Assembly: GCA_001455915.2 (NCBI GenBank)
Contig: LNDK02000024.1
Location: 1,302,001 to 1,366,000, forward strand
Origin: Samsoniella hepiali
Lineage: Eukaryota > Ascomycota > Sordariomycetes > Hypocreales > Cordycipitaceae
Reading direction: 5' to 3'
DNA: 64,000 bases
Made by a program: the position numbers and the translations under genes
In this document: piece by piece, positions 34,401 to 47,215 of the stretch
How the letters are laid out: every line of letters starts with the position of its first letter
Numbering within the stretch: the stretch's first letter is position 1
Notes under the pieces: generated by a model
What the model saw: only the letters and a program-made list of their open reading frames with translations
Told to the model about the DNA's origin: nothing
The model's database searches: none

Positions 34401-37400
34401 GCCGTTTCGTAACGTGCTTTTTTGAACTTTGTACAGTATTGCGTCTTGGAACAGAAAGGCTGGAACGGCGCAAGGGGGGGGCCGACGCCATTCTCACATC
34501 CCCCCTCCCCCTTCGAAACCGATTATCGTCCAAGGAAGGCTAGGAATTGTGCTCAAGGAAAAGAGGAAAACGGGCAGGACGATCAAGGGATGCCCGGTAC
34601 AGAGAGGGAAAGCCACTAGCTCCTCCTGCAGAAAAAGAAGGACAATGATTGAGAAAAACTGCCGATGGACTGTAAGAGAGGGTGCGATGAGCGTCGCCGA
34701 GTTCAGCCTTGTTACAGCTTTCGAGCGCCCCGGAGAGCGATTTTTTGCCACTGGGCAGGGAAAAAGGTGGTCAGCAATTGGAAACAGGGCACCTGTTGCA
34801 GCATTCGCCGAAGACGAAGATCCAAGGCAGAATGAACAGATGGGCACAAAACAACACCCAGTTCCTGCAGATATTTTTTGGATTACATCACTCTTATTCG
34901 CAGAGGGTGACGAGAAACAGGCTCTCGTTTGGGTAGACACTGTGCTACGGTACATGGCACCGTTTGGTGAGCAAAAACGGTGTGTGGGTGAGCATCTACG
35001 TGAAGCCCGCCCTGCTCTTGGAGGGCGAGGGCGCATCACTCGACCAAAGTCGTTGCTTTTTTCTTCTTCTAGTAGCCCTTTTTTGCACTTTGCCCTTTGC
35101 ACTTTGCCCTTGGTGGCTTTGGGGCTGGAGAAATGGGCTGGCTGCGACAAAATGGCCAGTCTAGCGGTTAGACAGCGCCCATTCCAGTTGGTTTGAGTGA
35201 ACACCACTGTGAGACCATTGTAGGTACAACGACTGACCGATGGGGCTCAAGAAGCAAGAGGAAAATAGACTACTCGGCCGGTTCATGGGGTCACTGGTCC
35301 ACTATCCAGCACTTAAGCCCCCCGCTCCTATCGTTTTCTCATTCTCTGCAGAATATATAATATGTGTGATGCTCATATGGGACAGGGGGGCCTCAAGGCC
35401 TATGCTGCAGCTTTTATTTTTTAGTGCCGGCGCTAAACCAGCATGAGATGGGGGGCCTCTCTCGCTCTCTCGCAGCCATCGCCCAAAGAGACATGGTTCA
35501 GGGCATAGTCTTGCAGCCTGACGCCGGACCATGAAGCTAAACAGGTCAGGAGGGCGACCCATCGTGGCGATATCTGCACAAGTGTGAAGATGGGCTCTAC
35601 GTCTTTCTTTCATGTTGGATACAAACGACACGCCAAATCCCCCGCCCCCGCCCGCGATAAGTACCAGCGGTGCGAGGCGCTTTGGTTGGCTGCTCCTGTG
35701 CGTCCGCATGGCTCCAATCAGAGCCGTGGACAGTGCAGCATCGAAGAGAAGAACGAGGGTGAAGTGGCGATCATGGCTGATAGCTCGACACACAATGGCC
35801 CCTCTCTCTTGGCATGAGGACCCCCCCCTTTGGGTCAGGCGGGACAGGAGGGGCACGGCAGTCATTGATTGGCGAGGGGTGGTCTGGAGAAACGAGTTGC
35901 AGGCTAAGAAAAAAAAAAAGGCGGACAAGGACCATCAGTGTTCACTTGGTGCAAAAAGGTCGATGGCGGCTTTCCATTGGTGCAGAGTCGCAGACACTGG
36001 TGGCGTGGGCTGAACCGCGAACAATACATCTCAGTCGAGAAGATGGACGATGATACCCTGTGATGAAAGACACACTGGGTACAACGTAAGTCGAGTCACA
36101 GCCCAGATTGGTTCGGCTGGGCCATCTTTTGAGCTCTTAAAAGGAAAGAGCGGTAAATGGAAAATGGGCTTGGAGAATCGGAATGGTCAGAGGAGTGGGT
36201 TTGGATGGTACGCTGCCAGTATGTATTGAGCATGCTATTCCGTCTTGGGTGGCGTGCTGCCGGGTGTTCCTGGGAGGTTTGTCCTTTTTCGTCTTGGTAT
36301 TGTAACAGCAAAAACAGGACAACAGTCTGTTACTTGTGGAGTTTTGTTTCTATTCTCACGTGAAGCGTCCTTTGCTCCTTCAAAGGAAGGGGGTGGGTGA
36401 GAACTTGGGATCCCATTGACGCAAGACGGCGGCAAACAAAGACCAGATCGGCCACTTGCAAACAAAACTAGAGTGCTTTCTACAGTAAGCAGTAAAAAAG
36501 AAAATTGAATAGGATCGTAAAAGGCAATCTGGTGACGTGCATAGAGGCGGCGGCTCCGTAGGATCGGAAGAAGGATTGAAAAAGGAAGCACACAGCCTGA
36601 TCTTGGATGCACTGTTTGACCTTGGTTCCTGGAGCGAAAAAAAGAAGGCGGAACCTGCAGCGAGGGGGGAAAATCTTTTTTTTTTTTTTCCCCGGTGGTC
36701 GGCAAGGAAAAGGGTTGTGGGATGATTTACTTGCGACTGCAACATGCATATGCAGCAGCAAGGCAGCCACACCAAAAAAAAAAAAAAGAAACGCCAACCA
36801 CCACGACGGTCACACAGCTTGGACGAGGGCAGTTGAAACAGCAATTGGCGCGAGATGATAGGAAACAAGGGCGGCCATGCAGCGACGCGCTGATGAAGCA
36901 AGGCCTGCGACGAGGACAGGAAACGCGATAGAGAACTCAATTTCATGGAAAGGTCTTGCTTGAGGGGAGGGGAAACGAGGCTGTTACAGAGCCTGCGACA
37001 GCGGCGGTCAAGAAGAGACGATTCACTGGTCAAGGTTTGGTCAATGTCGCCACCACAACTTGACAGCCGACCGTTTGGGCCATTGATAATGAACCCCCTT
37101 GTTCTCTGCTCAACTGCCAAGGGCTGAGCTTCATCCTCTGCGCTAGGTCTCTTCTGGTGAGATCTTGGTTTTATTTTATTTTATTTTATTTTATTTTATT
37201 TTATTTATATTCCTCTCACCCCACCACACTTGATGAAAGCTCTCTCCCCTTTGTGCAACTCCTGTATGTACCAGGGGACCCCCGGCCGGGCCCCGTAAGT
37301 ACACAGTGCGTCTGGCGCAGCATCTCGCACGGCCGCCCGCAACCCACCCACCACCAACCCAAACCCACACCACGCAGCATACCAGGCGGTGGCACCCGCA

Positions 37401-37961
37401 TATCTACCAAAAATTGATATACAAGCCCACACCCCTCGGCCGGGGCCACCACACCTCCCAGCCCTCGAACCAACCTTTTGGCTCTCTGGTATTCTTCTTT
37501 CCTCTCTTTGGCCATTTTGCATTCTTTGCAAAGCCTCTCACTTCTTTTTCTTCACTCAATTCTCCTCTCTCTCTCTCTCTTGGCTGGCCCCATAAGCCTT
37601 CTCTGTTCTACATTCCTTTCCTTTTTCTCGCATCGTACCACACACCCACCCGTCGACGACTCGCTCCTACCATTCACCCAACCACGACTCGACCTCAGCC
37701 AACGCCGAAAATCAGGCCATTATCATTCCCGAGCTTTGTTGGGAAACCGCGTCGTCGTAACAAGGGCCACAAACACAACAAAGGAGCCCTTCCTTTACAC
37801 GCTTTCTTCTCTCGCCAGCGCTCCGCTTCCGTTTACACCTGGTGCCTCCAGGTGTAGTAGGCCCGTTCTAGAGCAAACGGTGTCTAGCTTCACCTCCTCG
37901 ACACCACGCCAGAATCGAACCAGTCTAGTCTCGTTCCCCGCCGGCCGGCTTCAAATTCGAC
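31500..37961. other. 6.5 kb gene-poor region
   Basis: I found no supportable gene. Open frames up to 255 codons exist (for example 31556-32089 +, 33045-33644 -, 34429-35196 +, 36380-37120 -), but they overlap on opposite strands, lack recognisable motifs and are rich in Arg/Pro/Ser/Cys. Homopolymers of A, C and G are common (for example near 33901-33930, 34008-34020 and 36678-36690). Base composition is not strongly AT-biased, so it does not look like repeat-induced-mutation debris. From about 37440 to 37960 the sequence is C/T-rich and free of recognisable coding, fitting a long 5' leader for the gene at 37962. Confidence 0.5.
37169..37203 (+). repeat. (TTTTA)7 microsatellite
   Basis: Seven perfect TTTTA units lie about 760 bp upstream of the start codon at 37962. 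Confidence 0.95.
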
Positions 37962-39077
37962 ATGTCTCTCGTCGACATGTCGCACCCTGCCACCCTCCCC
38001 ACCACCTCCATTCCAGACCAACGCAGCGCGACAGAGCTCCCGTCGACTTATAACTCTTCTGCCTCCAGCTCGCCTCGTCCGCGTTCGCTCTCCCTGTCCA
38101 TTGAACAAACCACCACCACCGCCACGACGACGACCACCAACAGCCCCGTCATCGACCAGCTCCCCGACGACATGCTTTCGATACACTCCGCCAAGCGCGA
38201 GTCCTTTGTGTGCACAGGCAGTGGTGCGCCTGCTCTGCCCGAGAAGAGCGCCCTCCGCGCCTCGAGGCTGCTCGCCACGATGCCGCAGAAGCTGCCCCAG
38301 GACCGCACTGTCCTCACACATGCCGCGCCTCACCTGGTCTACCTGTCATCCGAGGAAGATGGCTCGTCCTCGGCCGACGACCTCTCGGACCTCGACTCGT
38401 TTGACTCGGACAGCGAAGATTCTCTCGACGGCTACATTGCTCACAGCGAGTTTGCCCGCGCCGTCTCGGTCATCTTCTCCGGCAAGCCCTCGATGATCAA
38501 CCTCACCGGCCGCAGCGCCTCGCTCGCCTCGTTCCGCCCCCCCTCGGAGGATGCTGCCTTGCGCAGCACCTCGACCGAGCCTGTGCTCAGTCGCATCCGC
38601 TCCTCCTCATCTGCGACATCGAGCCTCAACCACCCGCCTCGCTCTAGCAGCATCAACACGAACGTGGACAAGCGCCGCCCCAAGTTCCTCCACGTCGACC
38701 CTTTTGCCGTCAGCAAGGCGGACAAGGAGGAGACGGACAGCCTCAAGGCGCCCAAGACGCCCACTGCCATGTTCTCGCGCGCATTTAGCAGCCTTGTCAA
38801 GAAGCGCAGCCGCCCTACGCTGAGCCCTGTGACCCGCGACAATGAGGTTGACCACATGGAGCAGGTTGGCGAGGAGACGACGGAAGAGCTGCCCGGGGAG
38901 TCTTGCTCGCCCAGGTCCATGTCTGTCGGAGCTGTCAAGTACCACGATATCATGGGGGCCGCTAAGAAGAATGCCCAGCAGACGGCGCCCGCACCTGCCA
39001 CGCCCACATCACCAAACAGTACCAAGAATGGCATCCGCACCTTTTCACTCGGTAGAAGGATGAGCATTCGTGGATAA
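37962..39077 (+). CDS. Hypothetical Ser/Thr-rich protein
   Basis: A single open frame of 371 residues follows a CT-rich leader. A second in-frame ATG lies at codon 6. There is no signal peptide, membrane segment or recognisable catalytic motif. The N-terminus is Ser/Thr/Pro-rich with a Thr run, residues about 129-157 are strongly acidic (alternating Ser/Asp/Glu), and the second half has several basic Ser/Pro sites such as SLVKKRSRPTLSP. The short conserved-looking stretches KRRPKFLHVDPFAVSKADKE and TPTAMFSRAFSSLVKKRS suggest a real, probably regulatory or scaffold, phosphoprotein. It is isolated: 6.5 kb without genes upstream and 5.3 kb downstream. Function unknown. Confidence 0.7.
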   Translation: MSLVDMSHPATLPTTSIPDQRSATELPSTYNSSASSSPRPRSLSLSIEQTTTTATTTTTNSPVIDQLPDDMLSIHSAKRESFVCTGSGAPALPEKSALRASRLLATMPQKLPQDRTVLTHAAPHLVYLSSEEDGSSSADDLSDLDSFDSDSEDSLDGYIAHSEFARAVSVIFSGKPSMINLTGRSASLASFRPPSEDAALRSTSTEPVLSRIRSSSSATSSLNHPPRSSSINTNVDKRRPKFLHVDPFAVSKADKEETDSLKAPKTPTAMFSRAFSSLVKKRSRPTLSPVTRDNEVDHMEQVGEETTEELPGESCSPRSMSVGAVKYHDIMGAAKKNAQQTAPAPATPTSPNSTKNGIRTFSLGRRMSIRG

Positions 39078-39962
39078 GGGCTCGCTTCTGAGCACACTGT
39101 ATGATGATGTGGCGTCTTTTATTGTACTCATTCATGGCGGTATGGCGCTAGCTGGCATTTTTTTCTCTACACTCTACTACTTTATTACACACTTTTTCGG
39201 CGCACAAGGCACACAGGACAGCACGGCGCGGCGGGACTATGGGATACCAAGCACAGGAAAACGTGCAGGTTCGTCTTCGGACCAGGGTTACCAATGGCGT
39301 TTATTAATTTTTTTTCTTCTTTTTTTTTTGTTGACAAGAATGACAATCGGGAAATGGCGTCTCTGCGGAGGCCAGGCGTTTTGTTGAGGTGACCCGGTTT
39401 GGGGCCTATGAATTGATATAATTGAATTGACTCGCAGCTGCGACTTGACTCTTCTCTGCCAATTTGTTTCTACTGCACTGTGCCTTGTGACATGGGGCTG
39501 TAACTAGCGATGAGACAATCGCTGCGATGTGGTTACTTGTGCATGCAACCGCCGATGGTGTGGTTGGGCGGGCTGTCCAATAAAGACGCAGAATGGATGG
39601 ATAGATCTTTAAAGAGAATCAGCTGAAAAAAAAAAGCGCCTCGTGTGATTTTGCTTTCGCTCGTGTGCGGCAAGACCTCGTGTTATGCAACACGAAAAAA
39701 GCTTAAAAAGGTAGTGAAATCTGGTGGAGCGGCGCACTACAGCGTGCCCTGACAGAAATTCAGTGCGTCGCACAGCAGCCACATGTACCAAACCGTACAG
39801 AATTTTTCAAGGCACCCCCCACTGTAGTAAGGCGTTGGGAGGTACCATGTCATCGTGCAATACGAACTGGGGCATGCAAGGACATACGAGATGGGATGGT
39901 ACCAAAGTGGGTAGCAAACACAGTGTGCAGATGGCCCGATCTATGTACTGAAGAAGATTTCT

Positions 39963-39977
<15 letters not shown>

Positions 39978-39994
<17 letters not shown>

Positions 39995-40003
39995 TTTTTT
40001 TTT
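39978..40003 (+). repeat. T26 homopolymer
   Basis: An uninterrupted run of 26 T follows a TCTTTTCTTT stretch. It could be a genuine tract, a retroposition tail (A on the minus strand) or a hard-to-assemble site; no element boundaries are visible. Confidence 0.9.
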
Positions 40004-40941
40004 GCAGTGTGGTTTGGCGCTGAACATTTGGGCAAAAGGCGGATGACCTCAAGTTTTCGTATCAAACGCCCCAGCCCCATCGCGGCTACTGCAGCCCAAG
40101 CGGCCGTGTATGCAAGCCTGACGTGGGGTGTGTGCCGTAACCTGTGTGTGGTGGGCGGGGGGATGTTTTGCTTCATACCTGATTCTTTTCTCTTGTTTTC
40201 TGCTGACAGCTGATGCTCTAAAAATAATACCCTTGTTTTCCTTTTCCTTCTTCTTTTCTTTTTTTTTCTTTGGTGACAGGGCTGCAAGAGCAACGGGTTT
40301 CCTTCGGACCCTTGGCTGCGATGCAGGGTCTAAAAAGCAAAGAAAAAGGAAAAAAAGGAAAAAAAAAAAACGTTGGTATTTTATTCTGTTTTTAGCAAAC
40401 ACGTAAAATACAAAGTGGGGCCTTTTTCAACGACCTTTACTGGGACGAGAGAATGGGAAAACAAGAGGCGCAAAGAGCCCGCGTGCCCGGCCCATTCATC
40501 TTTCTTCCCTTTCTGCCATGACACAATGAGCTTTGGAGTGGCAAAAAAGCCATCGAGGTCATGGAGAGATGGTTCAGAGTCTGTTCCTCTTTTCCCACGT
40601 GCGCCGCGTCAAAGCGGCCGTTCATTTTGTCGTCCCCCTTGTTGGCCCGATCCGATAACAACCGTCAAACCGCATGGGCATGGCATGGAGCTTTGTCCGC
40701 TGCGTCGGGCGTCTGATTGTCAAAGCTCCGATTGCGCTGCATGGACGGGCCCTTTCTTCTCACATCACCGTTGATTGTCTGCCCCCGTTTTTTTTTCTTT
40801 TTCTTCTTCCGTCCTCGTGGTCAGCCTTGTGCTACCGTCGACGAGGCCGGAGCCACAGCCTCCTGGTGGCGCTCCGGGCACCGGTTCGCAAGGCGAGCTT
40901 CCTGCGCTCGGAGACACTGGGATTTCTGCTCCTGGTTCTTT

Positions 40942-40989
40942 TCTTCTTCTGCTTCTTCTGCTTCTTCTGCTTCTTCTGCTTCTTCTTCT
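40942..40989 (+). repeat. (GCTTCTTCT)4 nonanucleotide repeat with flanking TTC units
   Basis: Four perfect 9 bp units span 40951-40986, bordered by TTCTTCTTC. Non-coding context. Confidence 0.9.
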
Positions 40990-43900
40990 TTCAATTGCCC
41001 TTTTACGGACAGGCTTTATCAAGTTGACGTGCCCGGTCACGCGTGCTTCGTTTTCTGTGGCCCGAGGCAGGTCCTGGTGCAAGACAATGTCTTTGTCTGA
41101 GCCACAGTGTGACAACGGATATAATGCGGTAGTGTAACCTCAAGCCGGGCAAACCACCAGTCCATGCCGCCGCCGTTGGCCATGAGCTTCGACGTCTCTC
41201 AAAACTCGGAGCGGACGGAGCGGACGGACGCTTGGTCGCTACAAAGGATCTGTCCATCTGCTCCAGCTCATGATATCATTTTATTCACCAGAAAAGTGAA
41301 TCATGGTAAATAACTGTCAAAGCAGTTTGGACAAGGCCCCTGGTCGATAACAAAAAGCGGGCGTTATTTTTTATGGACTCGACCGAAATTACCAAACCAG
41401 GGCCCCAAAGAGCAGCCAGGGACCGGCTTTCTCAAAATGCCGCTAGACTCGTCATGGGATTAGCCACCTCCCATGATGTGCATCAGGATAGTCAGGGGTA
41501 AATTGAAGCAACCCCAACGAGTTCCTGTGGCTTGTTCTTCCGAACCCAGGGGCCGTGCGGGTGGTTACCCTGGGCAGCCTGTTCCTCTGCACAGTGTGGT
41601 GCGACTCTGGCAGCAGAAATCGGTACATTTGGTTGTTGCAATTTCACAAACCCGGCATCGTGGCTCTTGTGGCTGTCACTTTTTTGTGATGGTTTGGCGG
41701 AACTGGGCGGGTGATGAGGCCACCGACTCCCTGTCTGGGGAAATGACAAAGGGCCCTGAGCGTTTTATCGAAGACGCCTCAATAGAGCCAGAAGCTGAGT
41801 TGTGATGGACTTGCTTCTTTATTACGGCGTCGCTGTCCTGACCATCAGGACGGATGCAGCAACGTGCAGTGCGGGGGGCACAGCCGGCTCGCCGCAGAAG
41901 AAACGCTCGCGCACCATCTCATTTGACTCCTGCAGCTTGGGGTGCAGCGTGCAGCGGGCTGTGGCGTGTTCAATTGGCGCACAGCAGAAAATCGCTCTTC
42001 TTGTGCCGATGCGGTGCACAACTCCTGTCCGTTGCCCGGCGCACGGCCGATGCCTTTATGCGGGCTGTCGAGAGCAAGGTACCCAGCTTCCTTGCGGGCA
42101 CTGTGTTCGTACACTTGGCCATGTCGCTCAAAGATTGCAATATTTTACAGATTGCATGAATCACACTACATGGCACAAACGTTAGAGTTGTTTTGGCCTT
42201 GTTTGCAGAGGTGATCAAACCGTCATGGACCGAAGTTTGGGCAGTAGCCACACACGCTGGGGGTCAACCAGCGTTTCATCTCTGATACTGGCCGTGTTTG
42301 CACCGGACTGGATAAAACGCCCTCTAAATCAATGACGATGATGAGATATTGTTCATGTATTCATAATCCGGTGAATTATGATTTTTCTATTATGCGAAAC
42401 GTGTTTGTGATGCGAGCCTCGTGAGAGCATTGTTTCTCATGATGAGAGAGTCTACTAATGCAGGGGCAGGTTATAATCAACAGCACTCATTCTGAAACCG
42501 GCGTGGCTCTCCTATATGATATGATTATCTACGTACAAGGGAGCTCAGATACGAGCACGTGGGGAAGACGGCACAGCACTGTATGCGAGGGGCTGTGTCC
42601 AGATGCAGCTGTCGCTCTAGATCTGGTAGTTTGCGTTGGACTACAGAAATTCATACCGAGTTTGCCATGTAAATCGAATTCGGTCCAATATTGTTTCTTG
42701 TAAAGAACGGTCATTATGCCAATCTGTGACTGATGTAATGTGCAATGTGTATCAATGAGTTCGCTTCGAGGCATTTTATCGTGGAAAGCGGCACAAATCA
42801 CAGATGCACTCTTGTCACCCGTCCAATGCGACCGAGGAAGACGGGAGGCGGCTCCCGCGATTCGGGGCTACAAGAAAATCTCTGCATTTTTCAAGGCAAA
42901 TCTATGGATAAGTGTACAAGTTCCCAGGGCAGCGCATCTGCTCGTTGCTAGTCGTCTTCGGGCTGCCTGGCAGTGAATGAGAGTCCTCTCAACCACTGGG
43001 CAGCATGCCTATATAGAATGCAAGGGAGAAGGAACCCGTGTGCAAGTATACAGCTCGCGATGTGGGCCTTGACGTGCAAATAATGAGGTTGGCCATGACA
43101 GCCAGGTGAGGCAAATCACCAAGGCCGAAAACACGGAGCCGTGGCGGAGGGGTTCACGCTAGCAGCCCACCCTCTGTGTGGCGCTCCGGCTCCGGTGGTC
43201 GGCCGACCCATGCGGGGACGGCTGGAACCAACAAGGTAAAGATGCGATTTTCAGCGTCGCCAGACGAGATGTACGTGGTCAATGGCAGACATGCAAGGAG
43301 GCTACACAGAGAGAAAAGCATTTGCTGGTGAAATTGCCGTGAGGCACGGGCTTCGCTGGCGAGGCCGGCCGGCCGACCACCGCCCGCCGGGCCGGCTGGG
43401 GGTTATGCAGCAACCAGCCAGCGAGCCTAGATCCAATTGAGGCTAAAAAGAAGCTAAAAAAACCACGCAGATGGACAAGCGAGGGCGAATTTGGCCGAGC
43501 ATTCGGTCCATGGTGAACGCCACCGTGGGACCCCGAAGAAGGATATTGGCTGGCTGCCCTCGTCCATCCACCTGGACGAGGGCGACTCGAGTAATGGCAA
43601 ACGGAAAAAAAAAATGAGGAGAAGAGGGCGCCACAGCTCAACAGATCTCCCGAGTCAGCTTTTTGGCCTTGTTTTTAGGCACGATGTTGCCCCCAGAGTA
43701 AGCTGCCGCGCGCCCACAAGTCGAGAGGCCATGGTTGCAGCGACCGGCAAGGCGCTAGAGAGGTACCCCAGACCCCGCCCTGGAGAGCTCCCCGCTAAAC
43801 AATGGCCCGTCGTGCGCTGTGGTTCGCTGCCATCAGGCACATCTAGCGTCATTTAGTGGTTCCGTTGGCGGTCGTCTGGTGATTTGCATGGGGGGACAGC

Positions 43901-44368
43901 CCACTGCTGGCGAGACCACTGACGAAGCTCTGCCTTGGCCTTGGTCGCCAGAGATTTCCAGCCTCCATCCCCCATCCTTGTCAGCAGCAAGCTTCTGAGC
44001 CACCCGACCCCCTCCTCCTCCTCTGCGCTGTCAAGTCGTCTCTCTCCCTCTCTCTCTCTCTCTGCTCTTGCATCAAAAACTGCATTCTTCCTTTTCGCGT
44101 CGCCTCCCTTGATACCAATTGCTCGAACCTCGACGCCGTCGCAGACAGACTGTCCGCCGCATTCGCACGTAGCCTAGCTCCGCCGTTCCCCAAAGACGGC
44201 TGTCCTTTCCCCTCATCTCGACACCCCGACTCCAACGCGCCGACCCGATTCGAAAGGCGAGACGTGCCCCGTTCAAAGACTGCAAACCAAAAGAACTGCT
44301 CGTCGTCATCGTCGTTTTTTCCGCGCATCGCTTGCCTGCCGCTTCGTCGGCTGTCCGCATCCGTCGCC

Positions 44369-46724
44369 ATGGCCTCCAATGGTGACAAGCCAGCCCGTGA
44401 CGTCAAGAACCACCTCCTCTTTGAAATCGCCACCGAGGTTGCTCACAGAGGTAAAAACGACCTCTCCCCTGCGCCGCCAACGCCAATTCCCCCCCTGCTA
44501 ACACTAGCTAGTCGGTGGCATCTACTCCGTCATCAAGTCCAAGGCGCCCGTCACCACTGCTGAATATGGCGACCGCTATACCCTCATCGGCCCCCTCAAC
44601 CACCAATCGGTAAGGCTACGCCTCCCAATGGCTCGGCGCGTGCTTGCTAACCCTGCAATAGGCTGCCGTCGAGGTCGAAGAGATGGAGCCCAACACCCCC
44701 GAGCTCACCAAGACCCTCCAAGCTATGAAGGACCGCGGCATTGGCTACATGTACGGCCGCTGGCTCATCGAGGGCGCTCCCCGCGTCCTGCTCTTCGACA
44801 CCAAGACGGCCTATGGCTACCTGGACGACTGGAAGGGCGACCTCTGGAACGTGGCCAGCATCCCGTCGCCCCCCAACGATGACGAGACCAACGAGGCTAT
44901 TGTCTTTGGCTATCTCGTAGCTTGGTTCCTCGGAGAGGTATCCTTCACCTGCCCTGCCCCCTTGTGTACACCTCCGCTAACATGACCAGTTTGTCTGCCA
45001 CGAGAAATCAAAGGCCGTCATTGCACACTTCCACGAGTGGCTGGCCGGTGTCGCCCTGCCTCTGACCAAGAAGCGCCGCATTGATGTCACCACCATCTTC
45101 ACCACCCACGCCACCCTCCTCGGCCGATACCTCTGCGCCGGCTCCGTAGACTTTTACAACAACCTGCAAAACTTTGACGTCGACGCCGAGGCCGGCAAGC
45201 GCGGCATCTACCACCGCTACTGCATCGAGCGCGCCGCCACCCACTCGTGCGACGTCTTCACCACCGTCTCCCACATCACCGCCTTTGAGTCGGAGCACCT
45301 GCTCAAGCGCAAGCCCGACGGCGTCTTGCCCAACGGCCTCAACGTCACCAAGTTCTCCGCCGTCCACGAGTTCCAGAACCTGCACCAAGTCTACAAGGAA
45401 AAGATTCACGACTTTGTCCGCGGCCACTTTTACGGCCACTACGACTTTGAGCCCGACAACACCATCTACGTCTTCACCGCCGGTCGCTATGAGTTTAGAA
45501 ACAAGGGTGTCGACATGTTCATCGAGTCGCTCGCCCGTCTCAACCACCGTCTCAAGGCCTCCGGCAGCAAAATCACCGTCGTCGCCTTCCTCATCATGCC
45601 CGCCAAGACCACCTCGCTCACCGTCGAGGCCCTCAAGGGCCAGGCCGTCATCAAATCGCTCCGCGAAACTACGCACGTCATTGAGCAGAGTATTGGCCGC
45701 CGCATATTCGAGCGCTCCCTCAAGTGGCACGAGGGCGACCCCATGCCCGACGAGAAGGAGCTCATTTCCAGCCAGGACCGCGTCCTGCTCCGCCGCCGCC
45801 TGTTTGCCATGAAGCGACACGGCCTTCCCCCGATTGTCACCCACAACATGGTCAACGATCACGAAGACCCCGTCCTCAACCAGATCCGCCGCTGCCAGCT
45901 CTTCAACCACCCCACCGACCGCGTCAAGGTCGTCTTCCACCCAGAATTCCTCAACTCGGCCAACCCCGTCCTGCCGCTCGACTACGACGACTTTGTCCGC
46001 GGCTGCCACCTCGGCGTCTTTGCGTCTTACTACGAGCCCTGGGGCTACACCCCGGCCGAGTGCACCGTCATGGGCGTCCCCAGCATCACCACCAACCTCT
46101 CGGGCTTTGGCTGCTACATGGAGGAGCTCATTGAGAACTCGAGCGACTACGGCATCTACATTGTCGACCGCCGCACCAAAGGCGTCGACGACTCGGTCAA
46201 CGAGCTCACCGGCCACATGTTTGACTTTTGCGCCAAGTCGCGCCGCCAGCGCATCAACCAGCGCAACCGCACCGAGCGCCTCTCGGACCTGCTCGACTGG
46301 AAGCGCATGGGCATGGAGTACGTCAAGGCCCGCCAGCTCGCCCTGCGCCGCGCCTACCCGGACTCGTTTGGCGCCGAGGACGACGCCGAGGAGGACTACA
46401 TCCCCGGCGTCGAGCAAAAGATTTCGCGCCCCTTTTCCGTCCCGGGCTCGCCCAGGGACCGCACGGGCATGATGACGCCCGGCGACTTTGCGAGCCTGCA
46501 AGAAGGGCGCGAGGGCCTCAGCACCGAGGACTATGTCGCCTGGAAGCTTCCGTACGTACCACTGCAATAAAAAGTGGTTATCCTGTACTAACACGTTATT
46601 TGTTCACAGCGCCGAGGAAGACCCCGACGAGTACCCCTTCCCCCTCACCCTGCGCACCAAGCAGCCGACCGTCACCGACGCGCTCAGCCCGGCGGCGCCT
46701 GCGGCCCTCCAGGACAACAACTAG
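44369..46724 (+). CDS. gsy1: Glycogen [starch] synthase (GT3 family)
   Basis: Five exons (44369-44450, 44512-44609, 44662-44937, 44990-46551, 46610-46724) join in phase to 710 residues, the normal length for fungal glycogen synthase. The start is chosen because of the GCCATGGCC context and because the conserved HLLFEIATEVAHRVGGIYSV begins soon after; an in-frame ATG at 44264 would add 35 unlikely residues. GT3 features include the UDP-glucose-binding VGGIYSVIKSKAP, FTTHATLLGRYLCAGS, and the E-x7-E pair in YYEPWGYTPAE near the C-terminal nucleotide fold. The Ser-rich tail with SRPFSVPGSPRDRTG fits the phosphorylation-controlled C-terminus. The cytosolic enzyme extends glycogen by alpha-1,4 links from UDP-glucose. 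It is convergent with the ferric reductase gene. Confidence 0.97.
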
Positions 46725-47215
46725 TGGCGTTGAAAGCTCTGATGAGCGAACGAGGTGAAGAAGGTCGTGTTTTCTTATCATGATGCGTAATAAAAACCGT
46801 GGAGAGATGTATGTATGGTGTAGGCATAAAGGGAAAGGATGCGGCTTTTTCAAATTTGGGAGAATGAAGGGAAACAAGGGGGTAGGTAGGTAGGCAAGGG
46901 CTTTTTGTGTATGTCTTGTATCAGGTACTTTTTTTTTTTGTTTGTTTACTTACTACTGCTACCATTATCAATTAAGCGACACTGCATCTTTGGCATGTTA
47001 TAAAAAAAAGTAAGAAAGAAAAAGGTATATTTATTGTGATGATGCGTTTGTGTATGGTATCTTGTTCTCTCATGTGAAGAGTGGTATATATTGAACGGAA
47101 ATACAGATAAAAAAGACTTTGCAGGCTTTTTCTTAAAAAATCCCATTCCAAGGGAAATCAAGAAATACAAGTAAGCTAGGAAATAATACAATAGAGCCTA
47201 ACCCCCCCCCCCTAT
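46725..47215. other. Convergent 3' intergenic region
   Basis: 491 bp, AT-rich, with short A and T runs consistent with the 3' ends of both flanking transcripts. No gene seen. Confidence 0.6.

Larger units (their letters stand above)
39078..44368. other. 5.3 kb gene-poor region and glycogen synthase leader
   Basis: No supportable gene. It contains a T26 run, a nonanucleotide repeat, several A/T-rich poly runs near 40240-40370, and a CT-rich block (about 43990-44065) leading into the glycogen synthase start. Open frames such as 40765-41115 - or 41802-42185 + have no recognisable product and overlap other frames. Confidence 0.5.

Noticed and set aside
45008..46594. 528-codon antisense open frame across glycogen synthase
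   Set aside because: Codon-bias shadow of the well-identified glycogen synthase exon; the translation is Val/Asp/Ala-rich and unlike any family.
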